This document shows, one piece after another, positions 27,943 to 35,790 of a stretch of 45,681 nt of DNA. A model generated the notes under the pieces. The model saw only the letters and a program-made list of their open reading frames with translations, searched no databases and had not been told where the DNA came from. The position numbers and the translations under genes were made by a program. The stretch covers positions 1-45,681 of the forward strand of contig NZ_WBKP01000029.1 in NCBI RefSeq assembly GCF_009602465.1. The letters run 5' to 3'. The DNA is from Cumulibacter manganitolerans (GTDB taxonomy: Bacteria; Actinomycetota; Actinomycetes; Mycobacteriales; Antricoccaceae). How positions within the stretch are numbered: the stretch's first letter is position 1; every line of letters starts with the position of its first letter.

Positions 27943-28860
27943 GTGAGCAAGCTCAGGGTCGATGGCGACGCGTTGGCGGCGCTCGCCGACGCGGACGGCG
28001 TCATCGACGCCGACGCGCTGCGCTCCATCGCGGTGACCCGCTTGGTGCAGGCGCGGCTGCTCGGTGCCGGGCTGCTGCACCAGCTCGCGCCCACGCTCTT
28101 CGCGGTCGCGCCGGTGAGCTGGCGCAGCCGGGTCGGCGCGGCCCTGCGGCTCGGCGGCCCGCGCGCGGCGACCTACGGCCCGACGTCCCTCGCCCTGCAC
28201 GGCGTCGGCGACGAGTCGCTGCCGGTGCACGTCGTGCTGCCGCCGGCCGTCCGCGTGCGGGATCGTGACTGGGTCCGCTTCCACCGCAGCGACCTCGACC
28301 GGCTCGTGCTGGTCAACCACGCGCCGCGGCGCGTGGGACTCGACGACAGCGTCGTCGACGCGGTCGGGATGCTCGACGAGCTGGCGGCGGTCGCGCTGAT
28401 CACCCGCGTCGTCCAGGAGCGCCGTACGACCGCGCTGCGGCTGCTGCAGGTCGCGCAGCGGCGACCGCGCCTGCCGCACCGACGGATCGTGCTGCTGGTC
28501 CTGCGCGACGGCGCGGGGATCGAGAGCGCGCTCGAGTGGGTGTACGCCGACCGCGTCGAGCGGCCGCACGGGATCGCGCCGATGCGGCGGCAGTTCGTGG
28601 TACCCGAGACCGGCCACCGCGCCGACGGCGCGTTCGTCGATCGCCGGTGGCTCATCCACCTCGACGGTGCGGCGTACCACGACGCGGACGCCGACCGGAG
28701 GCTCGACGTCCGCCACGCGGCGCTCGGGTACAGCTCGTCGCGGCTGACGTGGTCGGACTGCTGGGGCACCCCGTGCGCGACCGCCAGGCTGCTGGCCGGG
28801 GGTGAGCCGCCCCGGCGCTGTCGGCGTTGTCCACCCGCGCCCGGCCGGACCGTCCTCTGA
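27943..28860 (+). CDS. AbiEi-antitoxin-like/DUF559-type protein
   Basis: Accessory protein, 305 aa. The N-terminal helix-turn-helix region (ALADADGVIDADALRSI, then YGPTSLALHGV) resembles the AbiEi antitoxin family. The C-terminus (RADGAFVDRRWLIHLDGAAYHDADADRR, then SSRLTWSDC) matches the DUF559/Vsr-like nuclease fold often fused to it in actinobacteria. In the usual (V)VELDG strand the Glu is replaced by His, so nuclease activity is doubtful. No AbiEii toxin partner is adjacent. The GTG at 27943 is chosen; an upstream ATG at 27742 lies inside a hairpin and its extension lacks family similarity. Double-hairpin copies bracket the gene, and the right copy begins at the stop codon. Confidence 0.7.
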   Translation: MSKLRVDGDALAALADADGVIDADALRSIAVTRLVQARLLGAGLLHQLAPTLFAVAPVSWRSRVGAALRLGGPRAATYGPTSLALHGVGDESLPVHVVLPPAVRVRDRDWVRFHRSDLDRLVLVNHAPRRVGLDDSVVDAVGMLDELAAVALITRVVQERRTTALRLLQVAQRRPRLPHRRIVLLVLRDGAGIESALEWVYADRVERPHGIAPMRRQFVVPETGHRADGAFVDRRWLIHLDGAAYHDADADRRLDVRHAALGYSSSRLTWSDCWGTPCATARLLAGGEPPRRCRRCPPAPGRTVL

Positions 28861-28916
28861 CTACCCACCGGTAGTCTTCCTCCGATGCAGCGGGAACGCT
28901 GCATCGGGGGAACATC
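28859..28916 (+). repeat. Double-hairpin element, right copy
   Basis: Direct copy of the element at 27719. The first hairpin is GACTACC/GGTAGTC (28859-28876). The second has 15-bp arms 28877-28891 and 28898-28912 with loop GGGAAC. Stem differences from the left copy (CCTCC against CCCCT) keep pairing with GGGGG. The TGA stop of the AbiEi-like gene overlaps the first stem. Confidence 0.85.
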
Positions 28917-28955
28917 GCAAGACCGACGCTCAGCGCCACTGATGCGGGCTCGGCG

Positions 28956-29537
28956 CTAGGCGCCCACCGATGGGAACGGCGTCGTCGTCGAGCCGGTCCC
29001 CAGCGCGTTCGGGTCCCAGGGCCCCTCGCATCCGCGATAGCCGACGACCGGGTCCCACAGCCCGTCGACGGGATCGAACCGGATGTTCTGCGCCCACCGG
29101 GCGCAGCCGGTCCAGTACTCCTCCAGCGACGGGGCGATCACCTCCTTGATCCGGGCCTCGTTGTAGGAGAACCACACCGCACCGGTGATCCGGTCCACCG
29201 CGACGACGTCCTTGGGCGAGGACGTCAGCAGTGGCCACCAGGAGTCCTCCCAGTACGGATCGGCCTCCCCGAAACGGCGGGCGTACCCGCCCTTCATCGC
29301 CGCGTACGCGCGGGAGCGCTCCTCGCCGAGCAACTCGGCCATCATCATCAGCTCCGGCGCCCGCCCGTCGTACCGCGCCCGCCACGACACGAGGTCGAGC
29401 CCGTCCGCGACGGCGTAGGTGGCGGCGACCGAGGCCGGGACGTCGTCCGCCTCGACGGCCCGCCCCGGCCGGAGCAGCGCGCGGTCGAAACCGCGATCGA
29501 CGAGAACGGCGAGCAGGGCCTCGAACGACGTGCTCAT
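28956..29537 (-). CDS. SMI1/KNR4 (SUKH)-like immunity protein
   Basis: Soluble protein of 193 aa. The layout of a helical start, a VAATYAVADGLDL-type segment and a later DVVAVDRITGAVWFSY followed by SLEEYWTGCARW resembles SUKH-superfamily immunity proteins, which neutralise secreted polymorphic toxins. It has no signal peptide. The ATG overlaps the stop of the upstream gene by 4 nt, so the two are co-translated. No toxin gene is seen within the window, so this may be an orphan immunity gene. The assignment is by motif impression, not a search. Confidence 0.6.
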   Translation of the reverse strand: MSTSFEALLAVLVDRGFDRALLRPGRAVEADDVPASVAATYAVADGLDLVSWRARYDGRAPELMMMAELLGEERSRAYAAMKGGYARRFGEADPYWEDSWWPLLTSSPKDVVAVDRITGAVWFSYNEARIKEVIAPSLEEYWTGCARWAQNIRFDPVDGLWDPVVGYRGCEGPWDPNALGTGSTTTPFPSVGA

Positions 29538-30424
29538 CGACCGGGCTGCCCGAGGCGCTCTGCGCAGAGGTGGGCGCGGTGCTCGGTCATCAGCGGGACG
29601 TGCTCGCCGAACCCGTTCCAGCCCCGGTCCGCCCGCAGGAAGGGCTGGGCACCGATCGCCTCGTAGACCGAGTGCTTCCAGGCGTAGGCCTCGGGCGTCG
29701 CGGCGCCCTCATCGAAGGGCGGTGGCTCCTCCGTGGCCCACACGACGTATCCGCCGTGGCTGAGCACCCGCCGCCGCGCTCCCGCCCGTTCGAGGCGGTC
29801 GGCACCCCACCGCGCGACGAAAGCGGGCCCGAAGACCTGCACCCAGAAGACATCGGGAAGGTGCATCTCCAGCGCCTGGAACGGCGGCGGCCGCCACGCC
29901 GGCGGCGCGCCACCGGCGGGAGACGGCCCGTGCCTGCCGACGCGGTCGGCGAGGAAGCGGCCCCGCTGCTGATGCACGTGCTCGACCTGCGCGAGGAAGC
30001 CGTAGGAGGCTTCGATCGCCTCGGCGAGCCTCGCCAGCAGCTCGCCGAGATCGCCCGGCGACCGCGGTGCCAGCAGGAGCTCCACCTTGCTGGGTCGGAC
30101 GAAGCCCGGGGGATGGCGGCGGAATGGGTCCGCCACGTACGACACCGTGCCAGTCCCGCCTCCGTGCGGAGCGGCCAGGTGCACGACAGCCTGCGGCCGG
30201 TCGGCCTGTCGGGTGGCCAGCTCGACCAGCTGGCCCGGGAGGTCGGAGACCGTCGTCCGCGCCGGGTCCCGCGCACCCACCCGCGTCGGGGCGTGCTGGG
30301 GAAACGTCTCGAGCACCCGAGCCACGCGGGCGACGAACTCCGCCGCGCCGGGTCGGGCGACGGTCACGAGCTCGAGGGAGTAGGTGGGCGCCGTGGCCTG
30401 CGGAGCGCGCGCTGGTTCGGTCAC
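29534..30424 (-). CDS. Unrecognised protein, possibly immunity-like
   Basis: A 296-aa soluble protein I do not recognise with confidence. The C-terminal part (DVFWVQVFGPAFVARWG, then SHGGYVVWATEEPPPFDE) resembles type VI effector-immunity proteins of the DUF3396 kind, in which a 'GP.. V.RLG' strand precedes a GG-containing strand. The N-terminal half has a predicted alpha/beta pattern (TVSDLPGQLVELATRQ; SKVELLLAPRSPGDLGELLARLAEAI). GTG at 30424 is chosen because the longer frame to 30517 crosses the promoter area and looks non-coding. It is translationally coupled to the SUKH-like gene and divergent from the esterase operon. Confidence 0.5.
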   Translation of the reverse strand: MTEPARAPQATAPTYSLELVTVARPGAAEFVARVARVLETFPQHAPTRVGARDPARTTVSDLPGQLVELATRQADRPQAVVHLAAPHGGGTGTVSYVADPFRRHPPGFVRPSKVELLLAPRSPGDLGELLARLAEAIEASYGFLAQVEHVHQQRGRFLADRVGRHGPSPAGGAPPAWRPPPFQALEMHLPDVFWVQVFGPAFVARWGADRLERAGARRRVLSHGGYVVWATEEPPPFDEGAATPEAYAWKHSVYEAIGAQPFLRADRGWNGFGEHVPLMTEHRAHLCAERLGQPGR

Positions 30425-30549
30425 GCACCGATCATCGCGCAGGTCACCCGGCGAAGCGCTGTCGGGAGTGGCCGTCGCGGCCGAACGGGTCGGCCGAGGC
30501 AGGCATGGACAGAACACGTAAAGGGGACCCGATTCCGGACCGGTGCACT

Positions 30550-30579
30550 GTTGACATGTGCGTCAACTGTTGCCATCGT
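30550..30579 (+). promoter_or_regulatory. Promoter with overlapping palindromes, esterase-BVMO operon
   Basis: TTGACA (30551-30556), 17 nt, then CATCGT (30574-30579), 7 nt before the ATG. The -35 lies within an 18-nt palindrome GTTGAC, 6 nt, GTCAAC (30550-30567), which is overlapped by CAACTGTTG (30564-30572). This is a likely operator for a TetR/MarR-type regulator encoded elsewhere. Confidence 0.55.
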
Positions 30580-30586
30580 CACAGGT

Positions 30587-31531
30587 ATGGCGCTTGATGA
30601 GGCATCACAACAATTTCTGGTAGCAATGGCCGAGGGCGGCTCGCCGCCCCTCTACGAGCAGACGCCCGCGATGGCCCGCACGACCGGTCCGATCTTCGCG
30701 GGAATGAGCGGTCCGGGACCGGAGGTCGGGGAGGTCCGCGACCTTGAGCTGGACGGCGCGAACGGGCAGTTCCGCGCGCGCGTCCTGAAACCCAAGGGCG
30801 ACCCGAAGGCGATCATCGTCTACTACCACGGCGGCGGCTGGGTGATCGGCGACATCGACCTGCAGTACGACACGGTGGCGCGGCAGCTGGTCGACAAGAG
30901 CGGCTGCACGGTGGTGATGATCAACTACCGCAAGGCCCCCGAGTTCCCGTTCCCCACCGCGGTCGACGACTCGTACGCCGGTCTCGAGTGGGTCGACGCG
31001 CACCGCGACGAGCTGGCTCCCGCGGGCGCGCCGCTGATCGTCGCCGGTGACAGCGCGGGCGGCAACCTGAGCGCGGTGATGGCGCTGCGCTCGCGCGACC
31101 GCGGCGGCCCCAAGATCGACTTCCAGGTGCTCGTCTACCCGGTCACCGACTGCGACTTCGAGCGTGCGTCGTACAACGCCGAGTCCAACCAGCTGCTGCT
31201 GGACCGCAAGCTGATGGAGTGGTTCTTCGCGCACTACGAGCCCGACCCCGAGGCGCGCAAGCACCCCGACATCTCCCCGATCCGCCACGAGAACCTCGGC
31301 GGCCTGCCGCCGGCGTTCGTCTACGTCGCCGAGTGCGACCCGTTGCACGACGAGGGCGTCGAGTACGCCGAGAAGCTCAAGCAGGCCGGCAACGAGGTCG
31401 AGCTGGCGGAGGCCGAGGGCCAGATGCACGCCTTCTTCCAGATGGCCAACATCCTGCCGGGCTATGCCAAGGGCATAGACCTGGTCGTCAACAAGATCAA
31501 CGGGTTCGTAGCGAAAGCAGGGAAGCAATGA
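30587..31531 (+). CDS. Alpha/beta hydrolase esterase, HSL family
   Basis: Carboxylesterase of the hormone-sensitive-lipase family, 314 aa. Oxyanion motif HGGGW (81-85), nucleophile motif GDSAGGN with Ser156, an Asp in ECDPLHDEG and a His in QMHAFFQ complete the triad. It has no signal peptide, so it is cytoplasmic. The ATG at 30587 gives a leaderless transcript from the adjacent promoter; the longer frame to 29231 runs across the antisense genes. It overlaps the BVMO gene by 4 nt. It probably hydrolyses the ester or lactone produced by that enzyme. Confidence 0.88.
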   Translation: MALDEASQQFLVAMAEGGSPPLYEQTPAMARTTGPIFAGMSGPGPEVGEVRDLELDGANGQFRARVLKPKGDPKAIIVYYHGGGWVIGDIDLQYDTVARQLVDKSGCTVVMINYRKAPEFPFPTAVDDSYAGLEWVDAHRDELAPAGAPLIVAGDSAGGNLSAVMALRSRDRGGPKIDFQVLVYPVTDCDFERASYNAESNQLLLDRKLMEWFFAHYEPDPEARKHPDISPIRHENLGGLPPAFVYVAECDPLHDEGVEYAEKLKQAGNEVELAEAEGQMHAFFQMANILPGYAKGIDLVVNKINGFVAKAGKQ

Positions 31532-33174
31532 CCACGACGACTACCCGAGAAGAGGCTGCTCAGCAGGGCGCCGAGCAGGCGAAGGTCGACTACGACGTCG
31601 TCATCGTCGGAGCCGGCTTCTCCGGCATGTACCAGCTGCACAAGCTGCGTCAGCAGGGGATGACGGCGCACGTGTTCGAGACCGGCGACGACGTCGGCGG
31701 CACCTGGTTCTGGAACCGGTATCCCGGCGCGCGGGTCGACATCGAGTCGCACCACTACTCCTTCGGCTTCGACGAGCAGCTGCAGCAGGAGTGGGACTGG
31801 CAGGAGCGCTACGCGCCGCAGCCCGAGTTGCTGGCCTACGCGCGACACGTCTCCGAGCGGTACGACCTGCGCAAGGACATCAGCTTCTCCACGAAGGTCG
31901 AGGCGCTGGATTGGGACGACGCGTCGGGCACCTGGACGGTCCGCACCGACAACGGCGACCCGGTCACTTGCCGGTTCGTCATCCTCGCCACGGGCTGCCT
32001 GTCGGTACCGCAGCGCCCGAAGTTCGAAGGCCTCGACGACTTCAAGGGCGAGCTGTACTACACCTCCAGCTACCCCAAGGAGGGCGTCGACCTCTCGGGC
32101 AAGAAGGTCGCGGTGATCGGCACCGGATCGTCGGGCCTGCAGACGATCACCGCGATCGCGCCCGAGGTCGGCGAGCTGACGGTCTACCAGCGCACGCCCT
32201 CGTTCGCCGTACCGGCGCGCAACTACGAGCTCAGCGACGAGGACCGGCAGAAGTACAAGGCCAACTACTCGGAGATCCGCACGAAGAACTTCGCGTCGAA
32301 GGTCGGTTTCGACGACGGCCAGAAGGCCGGCGTCCTCGCCTCGGAGCTGCCGCCGGACGAGGTCCGCGCGATGCAGGACGATCGGTGGGAGTTCGGCGGC
32401 CTGAGCTACGGGTTCGCGTTCGGCGACATCCTGCTGGACGCGGCCGTCAACGAGCAGTTCGCCGAGTACGTGCGCGAGCGGATCCGCGAGCGCGTCAAGG
32501 ATCCCGAGCTCGCCGAGAAGCTTTCGCCGCGCACCTACCCGATCGCCAGCAAGCGGATGTGCGTCGACACCGGCTACTTCGAGGTCTACAACCAGGACAA
32601 CGTCACGCTGATCGACATCCACGAGAAGCCGATCGAGAAGTTCACCGAGGGCGGGATCATCGCCGGCGGCGAGGAGCGTGAGTACGACGTCGTCATCCTC
32701 GCGACCGGGTTCGACGCGATGACCGGCGCGGTCAACAAGATCGACATCACGGCACGCGGTAAGAAGCTGCGGGAGCACTGGGCGCACGGTCCGCAGACGT
32801 ACCTCGGCCTGATGGTCAGCGGGTTCCCGAACCTGCTGATGATCACCGGCCCGCAGAGCCCGTCGGTGCTGACGAACATGATGACGTCGATCGAGTACGA
32901 CGTCGACTGGATCAGCCGGCTGCTGACGGACATGCGCGATCGGGGCAAGACGCGCATCGAGGCGCGCCCGGAGTCCGAGCAGTGGTGGGTGAAGGCCAAC
33001 AACGACATCGCCGCGCTGACGCTGATGCCGCAGGCCCACTCCTGGTACATGGGCGCCAACATCCCCGGCAAGGAGCAGGTGTTCATGCCGTGGGTGGGCG
33101 GTTCCGACGTCTACATGGCGATCTGTGAAGGGATCGCGCTCGCCGGCAACTACCACGGCTTCAAGATGCAGTAG
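31528..33174 (+). CDS. Baeyer-Villiger monooxygenase-type flavoprotein
   Basis: Class B flavin monooxygenase similar to cyclohexanone monooxygenase, 548 aa. FAD motif GAGFSGMYQLHKL (28-40), GTWFWNRYPGARVD, NADPH motif GTGSSGLQ (198-205), second ATG motif LATGFDAMTG and C-terminal GPQSPSVLTNM are all in place. The BVMO fingerprint FxGxxxHxxxW reads FKGELYYTSSYP at 172-183, so the conserved His is Tyr178 and the Trp is Tyr182. The partner esterase suggests oxidative ketone degradation (ketone to ester/lactone to acid plus alcohol). With the altered fingerprint, activity or cofactor behaviour may differ. Confidence 0.88.
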   Translation: MTTTTTREEAAQQGAEQAKVDYDVVIVGAGFSGMYQLHKLRQQGMTAHVFETGDDVGGTWFWNRYPGARVDIESHHYSFGFDEQLQQEWDWQERYAPQPELLAYARHVSERYDLRKDISFSTKVEALDWDDASGTWTVRTDNGDPVTCRFVILATGCLSVPQRPKFEGLDDFKGELYYTSSYPKEGVDLSGKKVAVIGTGSSGLQTITAIAPEVGELTVYQRTPSFAVPARNYELSDEDRQKYKANYSEIRTKNFASKVGFDDGQKAGVLASELPPDEVRAMQDDRWEFGGLSYGFAFGDILLDAAVNEQFAEYVRERIRERVKDPELAEKLSPRTYPIASKRMCVDTGYFEVYNQDNVTLIDIHEKPIEKFTEGGIIAGGEEREYDVVILATGFDAMTGAVNKIDITARGKKLREHWAHGPQTYLGLMVSGFPNLLMITGPQSPSVLTNMMTSIEYDVDWISRLLTDMRDRGKTRIEARPESEQWWVKANNDIAALTLMPQAHSWYMGANIPGKEQVFMPWVGGSDVYMAICEGIALAGNYHGFKMQ

Positions 33175-33227
33175 CTCCGCCGTCCTCGCGCCGGTCACTC
33201 GACAGCGAGGTGCGCAGGGTTGCTCGA

Positions 33228-33280
33228 CAGCAAGGGTGCGCGGGATTCGTCGCTGACGACGAATCCCGCGCACCTTGCTG
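33228..33280. terminator. Strong hairpin between BVMO and DUF1304-like genes
   Basis: A perfect 18-bp stem (33235-33252 with 33257-33274, loop CTGA) extends outwards by six more pairs past a one-base bulge. A partial tandem copy of the left arm (CTCGACAGCGAGGTGCGCAG) precedes it. It is convergent to both neighbouring genes. A similar hairpin in the same orientation lies at 33884-33926. Confidence 0.8.
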
Positions 33281-33348
33281 GTAGGTAGGCGAAGCGGCCC
33301 CGCGGAGGCGACTGCGGACCACCTGCCGGCAGCGCCGCATCGTCGTCC

Positions 33349-33747
33349 CTAGAGCGCGATCGCGACCAGTGCGACGGCCGGGAGGATCACCGAGCCCACG
33401 GTGCCGCGGACGCTTCCGCCGCGCGGGCGCCAGTACCCGATCAGGTCGGCGACGCCCATGAACAACGACGAGAACAGCATGTAGATGCAGCACACGACCA
33501 CCACGGTGGTTCCGGTCACCGCGTCGGCGTAGCCGACCATCCACAAGCCGATGAACGTGCCGACGCCGACGAGGGCGTTCCTGGCGCCGATGCAGAACGA
33601 CCACAGGTGCACCTGCCGCAGGCCGCTCGCCTCGATGCCGAGAAACCGCTGCACCCAGGGGCGATCGATGAGGAAGGCCTCCAGGGGGAACACGACGATC
33701 AGCAGCAGCGCCGAGAGCCCGGCGGCGAGCTGCGCGACTGCGTTGAT
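33349..33747 (-). CDS. DUF1304-like small membrane protein, probable ATC start
   Basis: Small integral membrane protein, 132 aa if started at the ATC codon at 33745-33747, with four hydrophobic segments. From the conventional GTG at 33693 it would be only 114 aa and lose the first helix. The frame upstream continues in family-like sequence (NAVAQLAAGLSALLLIVV, then FPLEAFLIDRPWVQRF), and a perfect GGAGG (33753-33757) lies 5 nt before the ATC. No ATG, GTG or TTG occurs in frame upstream of 33693 before a stop. DUF1304 members are membrane proteins of unknown function with a conserved Glu in the first helix and an Asn later (GARNALVG). Hairpins bracket it. Confidence 0.65.
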   Translation of the reverse strand: MNAVAQLAAGLSALLLIVVFPLEAFLIDRPWVQRFLGIEASGLRQVHLWSFCIGARNALVGVGTFIGLWMVGYADAVTGTTVVVVCCIYMLFSSLFMGVADLIGYWRPRGGSVRGTVGSVILPAVALVAIAL

Positions 33748-33883
33748 GGTGACCTCCGCCGAAGACTTGCGCCGGTGGCAATCGGCACGCGGGTAGTACC
33801 GACCTCCATGGTCGGCGCTCCCGATGGCTTGTCAAGCCCGCTCGCGGTGTCCGGCACCGCCGCCGGACAGGGTGCCCAAAAGC

Positions 33884-33926
33884 AAGGTGCGCGGGTTCGT
33901 CCCTAAGGACGAATCCCGCGCACCTT
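33884..33926 (-). terminator. Strong hairpin after accA3
   Basis: The stem 33884-33902 with 33907-33926 (19 pairs, one-base bulge, loop CTAA) has the same arm sequence GGTGCGCGGG, TTCGTC as the hairpin at 33235. The right flank CTGGTAGGCAG followed by CGAAGCGGC is also shared. It lies about 26 nt beyond the accA3 stop on the minus strand. Upstream, 33824-33869 holds two further small palindromes (GGCTTGTCAAGCC; TGTCCGGC/GCCGGACA). Confidence 0.78.
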
Positions 33927-33952
33927 ACTGGTAGGCAGTCGAAGCGGCGCCG

Positions 33953-35767
33953 CTACTCGGCGTCCTTGATCTCGCAGATCACGGTGCCCTGGGTGACCGG
34001 GTCGCCGGGGGAGCCCTGCAGGCCGGTGATCACGCCGTCCTTGTGCGCAGTCACCGGGTTCTCCATCTTCATCGCCTCGAGGACGACGACGAGTTCGCCG
34101 GCGGAGACCGACTGGCCCTCCTCGACGGCAACCTTGACGATGGTGCCCTGCATCGGGGCGGTGACCGAGTCGCCGGAGGCCGCGGAGCCGCTGCCGCCGC
34201 CCATCTTGCGCTTCTTCGCGGCCTTCTTCGGCCCGGTGCCGTTGCCGCCGAAGGACAGGTCGCCCGGCAGCGAGACCTCGACGCGCTTGCCGCCGACCTC
34301 GACGACGACCGTGTGCCGCGGCAGCGTCTCGTCGTGCGCCTCGGCGCCGCCGGTGAACGGCTCGACCTGGTTGTCGTACTCGGTCTCGATCCAGCGGGTG
34401 TGGACGTCGAAGCCCTCGGCGGGCTTGCCGTCCTTGTCGGCGGCGATGAACGCGGGGTCGCGGACGACGGCGCGGTGGAACGGGATGACCGTCGCCATGC
34501 CCTCGACCTGCAGCTCGTCGAGCGCGCGCCGCGAGCGCTCCAGCGCCTGCGTGCGGTCCTTGCCGGTGACGATCAGCTTGCCCAGCAGCGAGTCGAACTG
34601 GCCGCCGATGACCGAGCCGGTCTCGACGCCGAAGTCCATGCGCACGCCCGGGCCGGACGGCTCGACGAGCTTGGTGACGGTGCCCGGGGCGGGCAGGAAG
34701 TTGCGGCCGGCGTCCTCGCCGTTGATGCGAAACTCGAACGAGTGCCCGCGCGGCTCCGGATCCTCGGTGTACGGCATCGCCTTGCCCTCGGCGATGGCGA
34801 ACTGCTCGCGGACGAGGTCGAAGCCGGAGGTCTCCTCGGTGACCGGGTGCTCGACCTGCAGGCGGGTGTTGACCTCGAGGAACGAGATCACGCCGTCCTG
34901 GCCGACGAGGAACTCGCAGGTGCCGGCGCCGTAGTAGCCGGCCTCCTTGACGATCTTCTTCGACGCCTCGTGCAGGCTGGCGCGCTGCTCCGCGGTCAGG
35001 AACGGCGCGGGCGCCTCCTCGACGAGCTTCTGGTTGCGGCGCTGCAGCGAGCAGTCGCGGCTGCCGACGACGATCACGTTGCCGTGCTGGTCGGCCAGCA
35101 CCTGGGTCTCGACGTGCCGGGGCTTGTCCAGGAACCGCTCGACGAAGCACTCGCCGCGGCCGAACGCGCTCTCGGCCTCGCGGACGGCGGAGTGGAACAG
35201 CTCGGGGATCTCCTCCATCGTGCGGGCGACCTTCAGGCCGCGGCCGCCGCCGCCGAAGGCCGCCTTGATCGCGACCGGCAGGCCGTGCTCCTCCGCGAAC
35301 GCGATGACCTCGTCCGGCCCGTTGACCGGGTCGGCGGTGCCGGGCACCAGCGGAGCGCCGGCCTTCATCGCGATGTGGCGGGCGGTGACCTTGTCGCCGA
35401 GCGCCTCGATCGCCGACGGCGGCGGACCGATCCAGATCAGGTCGGCGTCGATCACGGCCTGCGCGAAGTGCGCGTTCTCGGACAGGAAGCCGTAGCCGGG
35501 GTGGATCGCGTCGGCGCCGGACTTCTTGGCCGCGTCGATGAGCTTGTCGATCACCAGGTAGGACTCGGCCGACGTGCTGCCCCCGAGCGCCACGGCCTCG
35601 TCGGCCATGCGCACGAACGGCGCGTCACGGTCGGGGTCGGCGTACACCGCGACGGAGCCGATGCCGGCGTCCTTGCACGCGCGGATGACGCGTACGGCGA
35701 TCTCACCGCGGTTGGCGACGAGCACCTTCTTGATGGCGGTGGTGTCGCCCTCGCTCTGTACAGGCAT
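33953..35767 (-). CDS. accA3: Acyl-CoA carboxylase alpha subunit (biotin carboxylase + BCCP)
   Basis: Biotinylated alpha chain of the acyl-CoA carboxylase complex, 604 aa. N-terminal biotin carboxylase domain ([21 protein letters not shown]), ATP-grasp glycine loop [22 protein letters not shown], then the C-terminal carrier domain with EAMKM, biotinylated Lys567. It forms malonyl- and methylmalonyl-CoA with the beta subunit encoded in the same operon. The ATG at 35767 follows AGAAAGG; an upstream extension to 35794 is unlikely. It is the last gene of the accD5-accE-maf-accA3 operon and is biotinylated by BirA, encoded 5 kb away. Confidence 0.93.
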   Translation of the reverse strand: MPVQSEGDTTAIKKVLVANRGEIAVRVIRACKDAGIGSVAVYADPDRDAPFVRMADEAVALGGSTSAESYLVIDKLIDAAKKSGADAIHPGYGFLSENAHFAQAVIDADLIWIGPPPSAIEALGDKVTARHIAMKAGAPLVPGTADPVNGPDEVIAFAEEHGLPVAIKAAFGGGGRGLKVARTMEEIPELFHSAVREAESAFGRGECFVERFLDKPRHVETQVLADQHGNVIVVGSRDCSLQRRNQKLVEEAPAPFLTAEQRASLHEASKKIVKEAGYYGAGTCEFLVGQDGVISFLEVNTRLQVEHPVTEETSGFDLVREQFAIAEGKAMPYTEDPEPRGHSFEFRINGEDAGRNFLPAPGTVTKLVEPSGPGVRMDFGVETGSVIGGQFDSLLGKLIVTGKDRTQALERSRRALDELQVEGMATVIPFHRAVVRDPAFIAADKDGKPAEGFDVHTRWIETEYDNQVEPFTGGAEAHDETLPRHTVVVEVGGKRVEVSLPGDLSFGGNGTGPKKAAKKRKMGGGSGSAASGDSVTAPMQGTIVKVAVEEGQSVSAGELVVVLEAMKMENPVTAHKDGVITGLQGSPGDPVTQGTVICEIKDAE

Positions 35768-35790
35768 ATCTGGCCTTTCTAATCCGTGCG

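Noticed and set aside
27719-28916. Insertion sequence around the AbiEi-like gene
   Set aside because: The flanking elements are direct, not inverted, copies. No transposase motif is present and no target-site duplication is visible.
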